From assembly GCA_011319805.1 (NCBI GenBank), contig SJRY01000265.1, positions 1 to 64,000 of the forward strand: a stretch of DNA of 64,000 bases, read 5' to 3'. Below the pieces are notes generated by a model that was not told where the DNA came from, made no database searches, and worked only from the letters and a program-made list of their open reading frames with translations. Below, one piece after another: positions 44,525 to 56,009 of this stretch (the stretch's first letter is position 1; every line of letters starts with the position of its first letter). Both the position numbers and the translations under genes were made by a program. Origin of the DNA: Macrocybe gigantea. Lineage: Eukaryota > Basidiomycota > Agaricomycetes > Agaricales > Callistosporiaceae.

Positions 44525-46109
44525 TCAACCTTCAGCATCAGTGCCATTCTGGCCGTTCGAGGGCATCCTCTTCCAGAAAAGCAGTTTGGAATACCAATGC
44601 CTGCGGCGATGTACCTTGGTCGCTTCGGCTTGAACTGGCAATCCAGTTGCTGTATTGTCAAATAACTGCTCCCCAGGAGCCTCGCGGATGGGTGTTATTC
44701 CGTTTTGATCTGAACCAGAAGGCCTTCCAGATATAGATGGTCTGCTCATGATGCTATAGTCCGCGGAAGGTCGCACGGGAATGGTCACAACCTCAATTAT
44801 CCGTTAGTAACGAAACATCTTTTCTTTTGAGAAGAATGACCTAGAAACATACCAAGGGTTCAGAATTGGTTTCGTCGCGAAGTCTAACCCACTCCAGAGA
44901 AGACAAGTAATCGCAGAGACGATGGAGCGTGCTATTTTCTTTGAAGAAGACGCCGTCGATACCAATGGACGTAATCTTGGAGATAGTTTCTGCACGTATT
45001 GAAACAACCTCCAGCTGAAATTTCTTGTCGTCAAAGAACAGCCTCGGCGACCGTCGTCCATAGCCGCTTGAGATACTAGATATGGAGGACCGGGAAGCGG
45101 ATGGCCTCTGGTCGCTGGACCTTCTTGAATTGACGATGTCTAACGAGAGGTGAGGATATGTAGGAGCAAGTGCCGCGTATTTTCCTTGTTTCGTCGGCAC
45201 GGTCTTCAGCCAAAGGCCGGCGCATGTCTTCACCAACGCTTGAACTTTCTCGGGAATGCCTGATAAAAGAAATATCAATCAAGGTGAAAGATTTTCTCTT
45301 GCACGAGAATTTCATACCGACGCGTTTCTCAACTTTGTTCTGGGAGCGGATCATCGATGTAGGATGTGGAGAGAAGAAGGTAACGAACATACGACACCGT
45401 ATACAAAGCAATTTTCAAGATTCTTTTCCAACCATTGTACGGTGTCAGCACCTTCGGATACGACGAAGGACAAAGTATGAGCGCTGTCCTGTTCCGCAGT
45501 GGAACTGCAAACGCGTTCAACACAGGAATGGTCGATATGACGATTCGGTGCTTACAGCAGGCTCGCGGGTATTTTCAATATCACCGTAGGTCCATCGGAA
45601 TCATTGACAGATAGAAAAAACTGGACGGTTTCCATGTCAAAGCCAGTGCGCTATTGGGAGCACAAATGAGAGAGAGCTGATGGTGATTGAGGTGGAAAAA
45701 CGCTGCTGATTCTTGATCGAGACAGAACTTGGAACTTGGTTTGATTAGGAGGCTGACATTCTAGAACGACAGACAAATGCAAAATAAGCTCTGTTAGATG
45801 GCTAGGCCAATGTTGAACATGGCTGACCTGTTCGGTCATTCAGAATAAGCCTTGGTGTAGTAGGTCGGATTGTTTCTTGATTTTTGCAGCGAGGTCCAAG
45901 CTTTCCAACAATGCATGCAAGAAAGGAGCCAGAATCGGTGACACAATGCTAAGAAACCCTCTATCTGATATTCTATGGTCTCCGCTCTCTCGAATCGAAG
46001 CGAAGCGCGGTTTAGCCCCACCATGATGTGGAGAAACGTTTACAGAGAAAAGTAAATAACGGAAACCGCTCATGATTTCCTTATTTGACAGCTGATGGAC
46101 AACGTTCAA
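44525..46109 (-). CDS. Unidentified multi-exon protein
   Basis: Exon-like frames: 46109-45840 (SGFRYLLFSVNVSPHHGG ... SIVSPILAPFLHALLESLDLAAKIKK), about 45411-45330 (FVTFFSPHPTSMIRSQNKVEKR), 45278-44850 (GIPEKVQALVKTCAGLWLK ... FQLEVVSIRAETISKITSIGIDGVFF ... LCDYLSSLEWVRLRDETN), and 44788-44525 (TIPVRPSADYSIMSRPSISG to a stop). The last intron (GTATGT donor at about 44850) is in phase. The final 80 residues are Ser/Arg-rich and basic. No family recognised; the early exon boundaries are uncertain. Confidence 0.45.
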
Positions 46110-46468
46110 TGCCGAATTTCTATTCTAAAGTTCAGCTTGATGAATGGCCCAGTTTTGGATTCATGTTACGGTGGCGGGCTCTGACTTCACTAGCCGTCAT
46201 CCAGGCCGTTCAACGCCAGTTGCATTCCGCTCGTCTTGTCTAACATTAATCGTCGATATAAGCCTTACCTCGAATTTAAAGTTTAAAAACTGCCCAAGGG
46301 CCAAGATACACGGAATGCGGCACGTCGGGCTCCGAGGGGTCGAAATGATAACATCCAGAATAGCCAACAGCACGCCAAATTACAAAGGACGAAGTAGAAC
46401 AATGAGTTCCTTTACTCATGATGTATTGGGTTTGGGAGTCGCCACTATCTATACGCTCGTCTGTGGAA

Positions 46469-49250
46469 TCACCTCGCATTGCCTTCGTCCTCAGTCTCTC
46501 CATGCGTATTGCCCGGGGTAGCCAACTTGGAACTCTTCGTCGACTTGCTCGGCATCGTCTTTGAGTCAGCTTGTTTTCTTTTTGTCCCAGTGGTTGCGGA
46601 TTCAGGTCGATGGAATACCTGGCTCTTGTCGTCGTCTGGCCAAATCTTCTCTTCATCTTCCAAGGCGTTTGTCAGGATTTCAAAAAGCTTCTCGGCGCTG
46701 ACGTGAGACGTAGGGAGACCATCACTTATGTACGAAGCTCGGATAATGGAATTGTGGTGCTTGAAGATGCGCCTTAATTCCTGTACCAACTCGCTCAAAG
46801 CCCGATTGTCTCTGATTGCGAAGTCATTCCCTGGCGAGAACCACGAAATTTTCGTTGACAAAATGTCGTCAACATCAAAGAGCTTGCTGGCCGCGTCTGC
46901 CCCGTTGCGATGGGTGTGGTCACTGTGACGGAGAATGCACCACATCGCAACCCAGAATACTGATTCTAGATCATGGTGTGGAACATGAGGTTCCCTCATA
47001 TTGTCGGACTCAAGAATGCCCATTGCCATGAATGGGCGTGTGCCCTGCATGTAAAGCATCACATTAACAGCGGTATAATTTAACGTGCCACGATTGCCTC
47101 ACAGTCATGTCCTTTAAATGCTTGGAGACGCGGTCTTCAGATTTCGGATCCGCTGGGTCGGCAGCGCAAGCAATACAGGTGCTGTAGTCGAGGTCGTGAA
47201 GAAAACCGCCCGTAATCCTTTTGGTGTCGTTAAGAAGGATGTTGCCGGAGCTCACGTCGCGGTGCATAATGCCGCAAATTCTGAGGAACTCGAGCCCTGC
47301 GCATCCGAGGTCAGAAACTATTCAGACTGGCATCGTAAGAACACACCTTTCACGGCATCCGTAAGCGCCATCACAAGCTCCTTCGTGCATCGAAACGTCG
47401 TCAAGGGTCTGCCAATGTTCGTCATTATCGAACGAATCCGGGTACGGTCGAACAGCGAAGGCTCGGCGTCGGGATCCACATCAATCCTTCCCCGCATATA
47501 CAACCGAGCCGACTGGGTGATGAGTCCAAACGCCTCAGCACCTTCACAGTATGACATGTTGAAAGTGCCAATGTGATTGGCTAATCCACTCTTCTCCATC
47601 GCGTCAGGTGCGGTCATGTCCAGCTTCAAGACAGGTGAAGCCATCAATTCTCCTTGCACCTTTGGATTCCTGGCATTCGCTTTGACCCTCTTGTACATCA
47701 TCCCTTCATGGTCTCGTGTACGTTGCTGCCAGGCGTCTTTGAGGGTGCAGATCTGATCCTCCGAAGGGTCACTTCCGAGAATCAGGATTTTGAAGACGTG
47801 GGTCGCTCTTCCAACAACAGTCGTTGCATCATGCAAAACTTCGAATGCAAAACATTTCACGGGATATATCGTTGCGCCATCTAAAGCACGGTGAGATGTC
47901 ATGCTTGCACGCACCAAACCAGCCGGATTACACGCACCTTGCGATATATAATCGGATGACGGAACATTTTTGAGGAGAACTAGGTATTTAGAGAATGAGC
48001 AAACTGTTTAAAGCCGTCAAGTTTCGCAACGTACCCTTCGCACTATCTGCGTCGTCTACATCAATGCCGGCATTGATCAGAAGAGCTTCGCCTCGGATGT
48101 CCGCTCTTTCTGATGCCAACTCTGGACATTTCTTGATCAAACGACCGAAGTAATGTTCAAATTCCTCATCCGATGGCTTCGTTATTGTGGGATCGGCGCC
48201 AACTATCGTACCGGGTGGGACTGGACGATCGTCGTATGGGAGAGGATTAGCAAGCCGCCATAAAAATGCTTGCGTATGCTGTGGCAATGTCGTATAATTG
48301 AATGCATCTGAAGCGATAATCCCGGAATGGTCGAAACGATAAAATCGCATCATCGGACCATACACTCCAACGACGAATACGAAACAGCTGAGATGTGCCA
48401 TAAAAAGGTTACGTGCTGCTTTATAAAGTTGAGCGCGAGTGCTTGTGTAGTCTTCTCCCTCTTTGATGTTGCCTTTCGAGTCGATAGGATCGTCTTTCGC
48501 CTTGAGTTTGAGCTCCCATACAAGAGCGGCTTCATTCCATGACCATTTGGCAGGCTTATCATCACCAGGAAGGGCAGATGTGAGGTCAGGCTGCGTCGGA
48601 TGATGAGCTGAGTGTAACGCAGAGAAGACCACGTTTGCAGTGATGAAGGAAGCAATCCTCTTTTCCTGAGGGAATGACGCAACAAGTCGTCGAAGTCCAT
48701 TCGCCTGCAATGAGGGAGTGAATAGCATCAGATGATGTTGGAGGATTTGGTCATGGAAACATACGAAAGGAGGATACATTCGTTCTTCCTTTCTCGCTCG
48801 ATTCACGCCGCTGAACGCGCCAGCGATACCACGAGCTGTAGGCATGCTATCATCGCTGCAAGGTATGTACTTGGTTAGGAATTCGTCGACACCGCAAACA
48901 GTGAGGTGCTTTTTGAATTCCTCGTCGATCTTGTTGTTATTAACCCTATCGTTCGCGTACGCTTTCGCGCTCGAGCTGTATATCTCCCCGTTCCCAACCT
49001 TGGTCTTCCTTGGCGTCTCGGTTACTTTGGCGACCGACTTTTTCGACGAAGCAACATCCTGTCCCGTAACGTTCCGTGCCGCATTCCGTCTAGCTTCCAT
49101 GTTCAATGCCGAGGCCATGTTGTTTTCCGCTGAATGTGTGGGTTGCGACGCGTCCGGTTGTACAGTCCGTTGCCGTTTTCGAGGGCGGTGGGAGGCTCTA
49201 GAGCCAGATCGACGTAGACGAATATTTCGAGTGGGAACTTTCGTAGCCAT
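46469..49250 (-). CDS. Fungal-specific protein kinase, FunK1 family
   Basis: ATG at 49250 (MATKVPTRNIRLRR). The N-terminal part is basic, then comes a FunK1 N-lobe: KWSWNEAALVWELKLK near 48525, then FVFVVGVYGPMMRFYRFDHSGII near 48370. The catalytic loop is HRDVSSGNILL near 47260, where Asp acts as base. The metal-binding motif is DLDYS instead of DFG. The C-lobe has GTRPFMAMGILE near 47045 and HDLESVFWVAMWCI near 46975. It ends in a Lys/Ser-rich tail, stop at 46469. Short introns, including a 54-bp in-frame one near 48730. FunK1 kinases are expanded in mushroom-forming fungi and expressed in multicellular stages; substrates are unknown. Confidence 0.88.
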
Positions 49251-51034
49251 CGTGTTCTTATAATTGCTTGAAATCGGGCCACAGATGGACGTTGTGAGTG
49301 GACAATGGAAAGAACGGACACGGCTCGCGCGAACTTGAACGATCACGTGACCACTACAGACTCCGCGACGCGATATTCGTTGCCTTTCATGGTAATTCCG
49401 CTGGCCACATCCACCGTCCGTGCTTCCTGACTCACTTTCTCTCAATTTTTGAAAGGATGCACATGGTCAGCATCAATTTCACGCGGGCGCCAAAAAAATA
49501 CTGGCAAACCCGTCTCGGATGTCCCGGTGATAGTGTGAAGCACGGAAGACCTGTCGATTGAAATACCATCGGTGATGACGGGACAGTCGCCGCACAAATG
49601 GACTGTGGATCGGTATCCATGTTGCGAATGGCATCGTAGTTCTGTCCGAACAACCTTTGCCTGCCCGCAGTGACTTCGTTCGAGGTTGGTCATCACTAGT
49701 TGGGATCGGTGAAGATATAACATCAATTGTAGCCCGGTCGGACTCATAAAGTGCAAAATTGGACATTCAGGTGCATACTGTCATCGCCTTGTTTGACTAA
49801 TACTTGCAGGCTGAGTCTCTGCCTGCACCATACTCCATCTCCCGCGCGGGGGCGCATGTACCACGGGCTTTCCTATGTCCGACCTCGTCCCATGACTGGT
49901 GCCAAACGATCATGTACATGGGCTCATCACGCCAACGACTTAGCAGCCAGTTCGATTTCTGCCCAGCACAGACTTGTGGGAATAGACTCGGACATCCTAC
50001 ATGTGGACACATCAGCCCGGGCACTTGTAAGGCATCATTTTCTGCATGGGCAATGGATTTCTTCTACATAAGCGTTGTTTCAGAGAATGCATGCTACCAG
50101 CTAACGACACATGTGCATTTTATCAAAATGTAAGTATGTGTGAGTTACCACTGCTGGCTCGGGCACATGCATATCTGTTGTTTGGTGCTTACACCCCTTC
50201 ACCATCCCCCACATCAGGCGTTTCAACTGCCAGGTGCATGTATACCATATAAGCTATCCACGTGCCTTTGGTCAAAATATTTCGGCGAACGCTCGGATAT
50301 CGCTATAATCGACTCATGGTCCGAGTGCATGCTTTGCGTAAGGGCTCGAGTGACTGAACGTTTTCGTTGCATGGACCTCCGATGAAACATTGAATCGACC
50401 ATACAGCTTGACGACTTTTTGACAGATCGATCCGGGGCATCGCAACGATGTGCTTAGGCATTGTGGATACAGGAGCGCTGGACGGCCAGATTGGGCGATT
50501 TCACCGATCAGATGGAAGTTTGCGCACGCTGCGCTGCTGGTTTCGGGGCTACAAGCAGAAACTCACCGAGTGTGGCTGAGCTGATAATGGTGTGGTCCCA
50601 TCGCGCCATGAGCAACGTGAGTAGAAATTCACCATCGAAATTTCGGAGTTGGAAAAACAATATGCAGAAACACATGGTCTGCCACGCTTCTACTCATCTG
50701 TGAACAGCATGGAAATAGAGTCAAGGCTTTTTTTTGAATTGATAGTGGTGTTGGAGACGCGCGCCAAGCAGCTAAACTTTGACGCCCGTGAATGGCGGAA
50801 CGGCCTAGAGATATCCAGACTCAGCGCTGCACCCGACTTCCACCTAGGCTGCAACATACGGCGGTCAGATGTCGTTCAGTGCCTAAGCGGCTAGCATAAA
50901 TAACGGACGCACCTGCACAATATAAATGCGTCGAATTTGCGCAAATAATTCTTCAGCTAGTCTTACCCGTCCATTCCTTTCCTTATTCCGCATAAGAAGT
51001 GAACCGCAGCTCTTCACTGCCGAGTTGTTAAAGC
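49251..51034. other. No gene seen, 1.8 kb, divergent promoters
   Basis: Separates the FunK1 kinase (leftward) from the first DPBB gene (rightward). Overlapping short frames at 49751-50385 and 50461-50894 lack motifs. Confidence 0.5.
50921..50927 (+). promoter_or_regulatory. TATA box of the first DPBB gene
   Basis: TATAAAT lies 114 bases before the ATG at 51035. It is followed by TTCTTCAGCTAGTCTTACCC, which is nearly repeated in the promoter of the second copy. Confidence 0.6.
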
Positions 51035-51741
51035 ATGCAATTTCTCCTTCCTTTTGTCATCCTGTCTTCTGCGTTCACCGCCGTCGTAGCAGCCAACGCG
51101 GGTGATGGTCAGTGTCCTAACTCTCATGAAATGCCGTTGAATCCAGTATCAATGACGGACCTGCCAGGCACTTATTATTACACGGGACTGGGTGCCTGTG
51201 GAATCGTGAATAACGACAGCGAATTTGTAGTGGCGGTCTCCCACGAACTCTACGATACTTTTCCGTGAGCTTCGTGTGTATTCCCAATGCACGCCATGTT
51301 AAACAGCCATCACTGTAGGGGGGCAACTCCGAACCCCAATAAGTGAGTTGTTGCTTGATAATTTACTTGAGCTATGGTTGACTAACGTGAAAAAAATCAG
51401 CAACCCCATATGCGGGAAACAGATCAAAGCCAACTGTAAATCGCCACGCATTACATCGTTTCGTTTTTCTAGAGGGATATGCTGACACGCTGATCGTAGA
51501 CCAGGGCAAGTCCGTCACCGTCACCGTCGCCGACAGATGTGCGGGATGCGCAGGCAGATACGACCTCGATTTCTCGCCGGCAGCCTTCCAACAGCTTGCT
51601 GACCTAGCTGTCGGTCGGATACAGGTCCAGTGGGACTTCATCGGTGAAGGCAGTAAACGCCGAGAGGGCTTGGAACGCCGCGTGCCACCGCAGGTGCGCA
51701 GGGAGATATACGGTAGCGGGGCGATTCAGGAAAGTGACTGA
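51035..51741 (+). CDS. Secreted double-psi beta-barrel (RlpA/expansin-like) protein, copy 1
   Basis: Five exons: 51035-51107, 51168-51264, 51319-51342, 51401-51435 and 51500-51741. Signal peptide MQFLLPFVILSSAFTAVVAA. The DPBB domain has GTYYYTGLGACGI, then AVSHELYD, NPICGKQIKA, VTVADRCAGCAGRYDLDFSPAAFQQLA, and ends VQWDF. The conserved Asp of DRC and the Cys residues expected for disulfides are present. Family members loosen or bind cell-wall polysaccharides or are small secreted effectors. About 30 residues of basic tail (LERRVPPQVRREIYG) follow the domain. The frame is intact. Confidence 0.9.
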
Positions 51742-52630
51742 GAGCCCCTGAGCCCCTAGAAATTCTTGTGTTGGCAGAGTAGCGAGACGCCTAGGCCTCA
51801 TAGAAAAGTTGATAAAACCAAACTTACCGTGTGCCGAAATCAGTCGCTGTTTCATAATCCAGAAACCTGCTGCGCTCGGCATTGTCTCGGTGAATTGGCT
51901 TTGTGCTTAAAGAAACAGTGCATGGACGAAGTCCGAAACTAGTCGACGCATTGTTAATAGGATAGCCTTCAGAATCAAGCGCACTGAATTCTTCAACATA
52001 CGGTAGGCCATCGGCCAGCCAGAATGAGCGACTTCGCTAACCAGTTATGGTTCTGTTGACGCTGCTTTCCTGATCGAGAAGCTGATCCTGTGTTGCGATG
52101 GGTTAGGATAAGAAAAATTGAGGACCCATTGGGCGTAGTCTATCTCGAACATAGCCGCCTTACGGTAATTGACGCCAACATGCATAGGCGACTAACTGGC
52201 TTGGGAATTGGACAGCCCAGAAATGCAGACACGGCACGCCATCTGCCGTAGAGGTATCCACCAGCAATCAACTTTCCGATGTGTTATCTCGATTGAAATA
52301 GACGAATGAAGTTTAGTATTGGCGACGGAAACGGAACACAGCTATGCTCACTGTCGCACAGCTAAGCCATTGGGCCGAAACATAGGCCGGAGAATCGTTG
52401 CATCCAATGGTACATGCCCGAGCACAAAATTCTGCATTACTGTTCAAACGTCATCAAACGTTACAATGCCAACGGCCAGCGACAGACCAGCCAAGACATA
52501 CCTTGCGAGTATAAATACCTCGAGCTCGACGAGGAGGTTCTTCAGCTGGTCTCACCCATTCCCTCCTCATCCAAAGAATCTCAACTGCAGAGCAGTATTA
52601 CCTTCGCATCCTCGTCTCTGAAAGGAAGAC
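51742..52630. other. Spacer between the tandem DPBB genes
   Basis: No ORF. Its right end is the duplicated promoter of copy 2, with TATAAAT at 52510-52516, 121 bases before the second ATG. Confidence 0.6.
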
Positions 52631-53335
52631 ATGCGTTTCATGTCTTCCTTTCATCGTTTTTTCATCTGCCTCACCGCTATCACAGCAGCGCATGCTGGCG
52701 ATGGTTAGTGTGCTAGCGTTTACCCAAGTCCACCTGAAATGAATGCTGACCGGCTGACCTGTCAGGCACGTACTATGCAACCGGTTTGGGGTCCTGCGGT
52801 ATCACGAATAACGACAATGACCTAATAGCGGCGGTTTCTCATGAACTCTATGATACTTTCCCGTCAGTTTTCCTTTTCTTCTGCCACATACAAAGCTCAA
52901 ATACGGGCGCATAATTCCAGCGGCGCAACTGCGAATCCCAACAAGTTAGTACTCAATGAGTAGTTATACCTATCACTCACTCACGAGATTCCACAGCAAC
53001 CCTATATGCGGCCGAAAGATCAAAGCAACATGTACATGATTACTATCGTGTTCCGCCTTGTATATCCTCGTTGCTGATGCGTCTCGTCTACAGACAAGGG
53101 CAAGTCCGTCGTCGTCAAAGTCACAGACAGGTGTGGAGGCTGCGCAGGAAAATACGACCTCGACTTTTCACCTGCAGCCTTCAAAAAGCTTGCCAATCCA
53201 TCTGCCGGGCGGATAAAGATCAAGTGGGATTTCGCCAATGGAGGAAAACAACGAAGGGAGATCTTAGAACGCCGTATTCCCCCCCAAGCGCGAAATCTGG
53301 TGTATCGCAGGGGTGTGTTCGAGGAGAGCGATTAA
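52631..53335 (+). CDS. Secreted double-psi beta-barrel protein, copy 2
   Basis: Five exons: 52631-52703, 52766-52862, 52921-52944, 52997-53031 and 53094-53335. Their lengths (73, 97, 24, 35, 242 bp) equal those of copy 1. Signal peptide MRFMSSFHRFFICLTAITAA. The domain blocks match copy 1: GTYYATGLGSCGITNND, AVSHELYD, NPICGRKIKA, KVTDRCGGCAGKYDLDFSPAAFKKLA, IKWDF, and the basic tail LERRIPPQARN. Introns have diverged in sequence while exons are conserved, as expected of an expressed duplicate. Confidence 0.9.
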
Positions 53336-53469
53336 GGGGTCTTTGGTTACCTTGTAGTAACATTCTGCCTTAATGCAAATGCATCTACAACACAAACTAG
53401 GCTGAATATCCAAGTGAACAAAGCAAACAGCCAGACATTTTGAATACATCTGACTAAGGACATACTGAT

Positions 53470-55532
53470 TTACAGGTCTTCATTTGCTAACCAGCGTTGG
53501 ACTAGAGCCAGCGACTCTTTCGGTTTGTCGTAAGGAGCCTACGGCAAATAGTCGATGTTTTGGTTGAGAGGGAAGACCAGCGAAGAGAAAAAGTCTGTCT
53601 CACCATGTGCCCGGCTCCATCGATCGTAGCAAAAGTTAACCCCTTTGCGCTCCTCGTTAGACCCGCCCTCTGCCCCTTGACTTTCCACTCTCGCAGCTGC
53701 AGCACCAAAAGCACTTGTGCCGGTCCAATCTAGGGCCTCCACCCATCTCGAGTTGCCTATCCAGTTGCAAATCCAGTCATTGGCACCGACGTAGATGAGC
53801 GCTCTCACTCCGTGTTCGAGTAAGGCCGCCACGTGAGCGGTTGTGGGGTGAAGTATGTCGAGCGTGGATGAGAATGCATCCTGGACTGAATGGGAACATG
53901 TTGTGTAGTTCCTGGTCTGCAGTTTGTGGTCAACGCCAAGTGTCTTCTGAACTTCTGGCTTGTTCAGATAAATTTGAAAGTATCTGACGTTGAAGTGAGA
54001 TCGAGTCGAGGTGGTATAATCTCGATTAGTTACCTCGTTACGGGATAGCAGAGAGTCTCCTCGATGTTACCCTCGCATTCCTTCGTGATGTCGTATGGGT
54101 TCTTCCCTGCCTCAGTGGGAGGTACATTGAGGAATCGAACGTAGATGCTACAGAAAATAGACCTACCGGTCTCTGAATACCGCCCGCCAATGGCGGCCCG
54201 GCAAAAACTGACACTAGCGCCACAATTAATGTCATCAAATTCATCGATGCAACTTCGCCTCATCCATTTTTCGCAACGTTTAAGCTAAAATGGCCTCCGA
54301 TGAATGACAGCATCACAGGAAACATCATCACTTACGACGCTATGCATACCAACACAAGCTGAGATGTTGAAGATAGGTCCTGAAACTGACGCCGCAGTGC
54401 ATTGCATATCGTAGTAAGACAGTGTCATCTTGAAAATGTCAGTCAGTCCATTGCCTACAAAAACCGTAAGGCTAGCATTCAAAATATTCAAAGAGCCAGC
54501 ACCTATCATAATGGACTGCAGGTTGATCGGCGTCATGTTATGCTCGACAAGCTGGGCATTCTGATCATATACTGTCGATGCAAAGAGCGGGATATACCGT
54601 CCCTGCATTTTGGCAATGAGATGAAGAGATGAGCAACAGCTGAGCGGACACCGAAACAGATGTACCCCATAGGATTCACCAGCCATGTGGAACGCTCGCC
54701 CTTTGAATCTCGTGAAATGTTCAAAGAAAATAGCAACAAATGCCGCAATATCTTTCGCGGCTTCTTCGGATGTACTCTACGAATCAAGCAAAGTTTAAAG
54801 TGCTGCAACGCGAGGAATGTTATTAAAAACCTACGACCGACTCCCCGTGATCAGCGTAAGAAAACCCGACTCCTACAGGCTGATCGATGAAGAAGATATT
54901 GGAGTTCGTGTTCCACGAATCAGGGTGATGTACCGTGCTGTTTGGGCTTGGAATCCGGCATGGTCCTTGAGAAAAGAGTTCGGGGAATCTCTTTCGGACC
55001 CGAGCGTCAGTTCTAACGCACCAAGTTCCATGAAAAGTCCGACTGCTGAGGAACAACCAGGGCCTGTGACGTCCAGACCTCAGCGAGCAGTAAAACCTGA
55101 AAGAATGCGTACAGCGGACCTCCGTTCGTCCAGAAGATGACGTCGTCCTTATCTGGGTCGTTTCTGCTCTCGAAGAAGTAGAAGAAGAGATGGCGCGCCT
55201 CTATGTCGATATATCCCGTGTAGGAACTGACAATGGTGGAAGAAACGGGGTCAGAAACGTCTAAACGCATGGAAGACTGGTATTGCCACTGACTTGACAG
55301 TCTCATCGCAGAATTTGGTCTTTTTGATGCGGACATTGTAGCGAGGAAAGACCGGGTGCGTTAAGCTTGTGAATTCAGCCTCGGATAGTATGTCCAGAGA
55401 TTCTAAGGGGGTGAAGAGACCAGAATCGTAGGCTTGATGTGTCAATAACTCTTGACCTGGATAGTTCTGGGATTGCCCGCCCAGAGCAAGGACTCCAAGC
55501 AGAGCTGCGGCGAGGAAGAGCCAGATCAGCAT
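53470..55532 (-). CDS. Serine carboxypeptidase, S10 family (carboxypeptidase Y-like)
   Basis: ATG at 55532 gives a signal peptide or anchor (MLIWLFLAAALLGVLALGG). Blocks: SYTGYIDIEARHLFFYFFESRND near 55220, WTNGGP near 55130, NIFFIDQPVGVGFSYADHGES near 54900, MAGESYG with the catalytic Ser near 54680, GRYIPLFASTVYD near 54595, NPYDITKECEG near 54100, IYVGANDWICNW with the catalytic Asp near 53790, and GAGHM with the catalytic His near 53600. A last exon (APYDKPKESLALVQRWLANEDL) ends in TAA at 53470. All frames traced are intact. Expected in the vacuole or secreted; cuts C-terminal residues from peptides. Confidence 0.93.
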
Positions 55533-56009
55533 GATACCAGCAACAAGGAGAGCGTGTCTCACCAAGTGTTTACGCTGTGGGATATATGTATGTCAAGATG
55601 AGCGTCGTGGGTATGGAGGTCCTCGGTTTGGCGACCCTGAGCAGATTCTCGTGGGACCAACTTCAGTCAGTGCAACCTGACACGCCTCGCGATGACTCAA
55701 ACGAGTTCGCAATCTCGTTCATGCAGATATATATATTATTCATGAACTACGACTTGATCTGCGACCAACTTGGTGTTTCACGAATGAAGGCGGATAAACG
55801 ACCAAACGGGAAGGAGGCCGAGTTTTTAGAAGGAGTAAATGATATGCAACCTCTCCAAAATACTGCCCAGTCGAAATGATATTGGTTAAGTATTGCAAAC
55901 TGAGATGTGTTAAACACGAGACTGTTGAACAACAGCGCGATGTTGGCGAACAGAAGATTCGTATTGATTGTAAACAAGTATTTCCAGAGACACCGTGGCG
56001 CACAAAATG
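55533..56009. other. No gene seen, 480 bp
   Basis: Upstream region of the carboxypeptidase and 3' flank of the CHAT gene; both are on the minus strand. Confidence 0.5.

Noticed and set aside
49751..50385. Overlapping plus-strand ORFs upstream of the DPBB genes
   Set aside because: Cys/His-rich by chance, no domain, no splice support.
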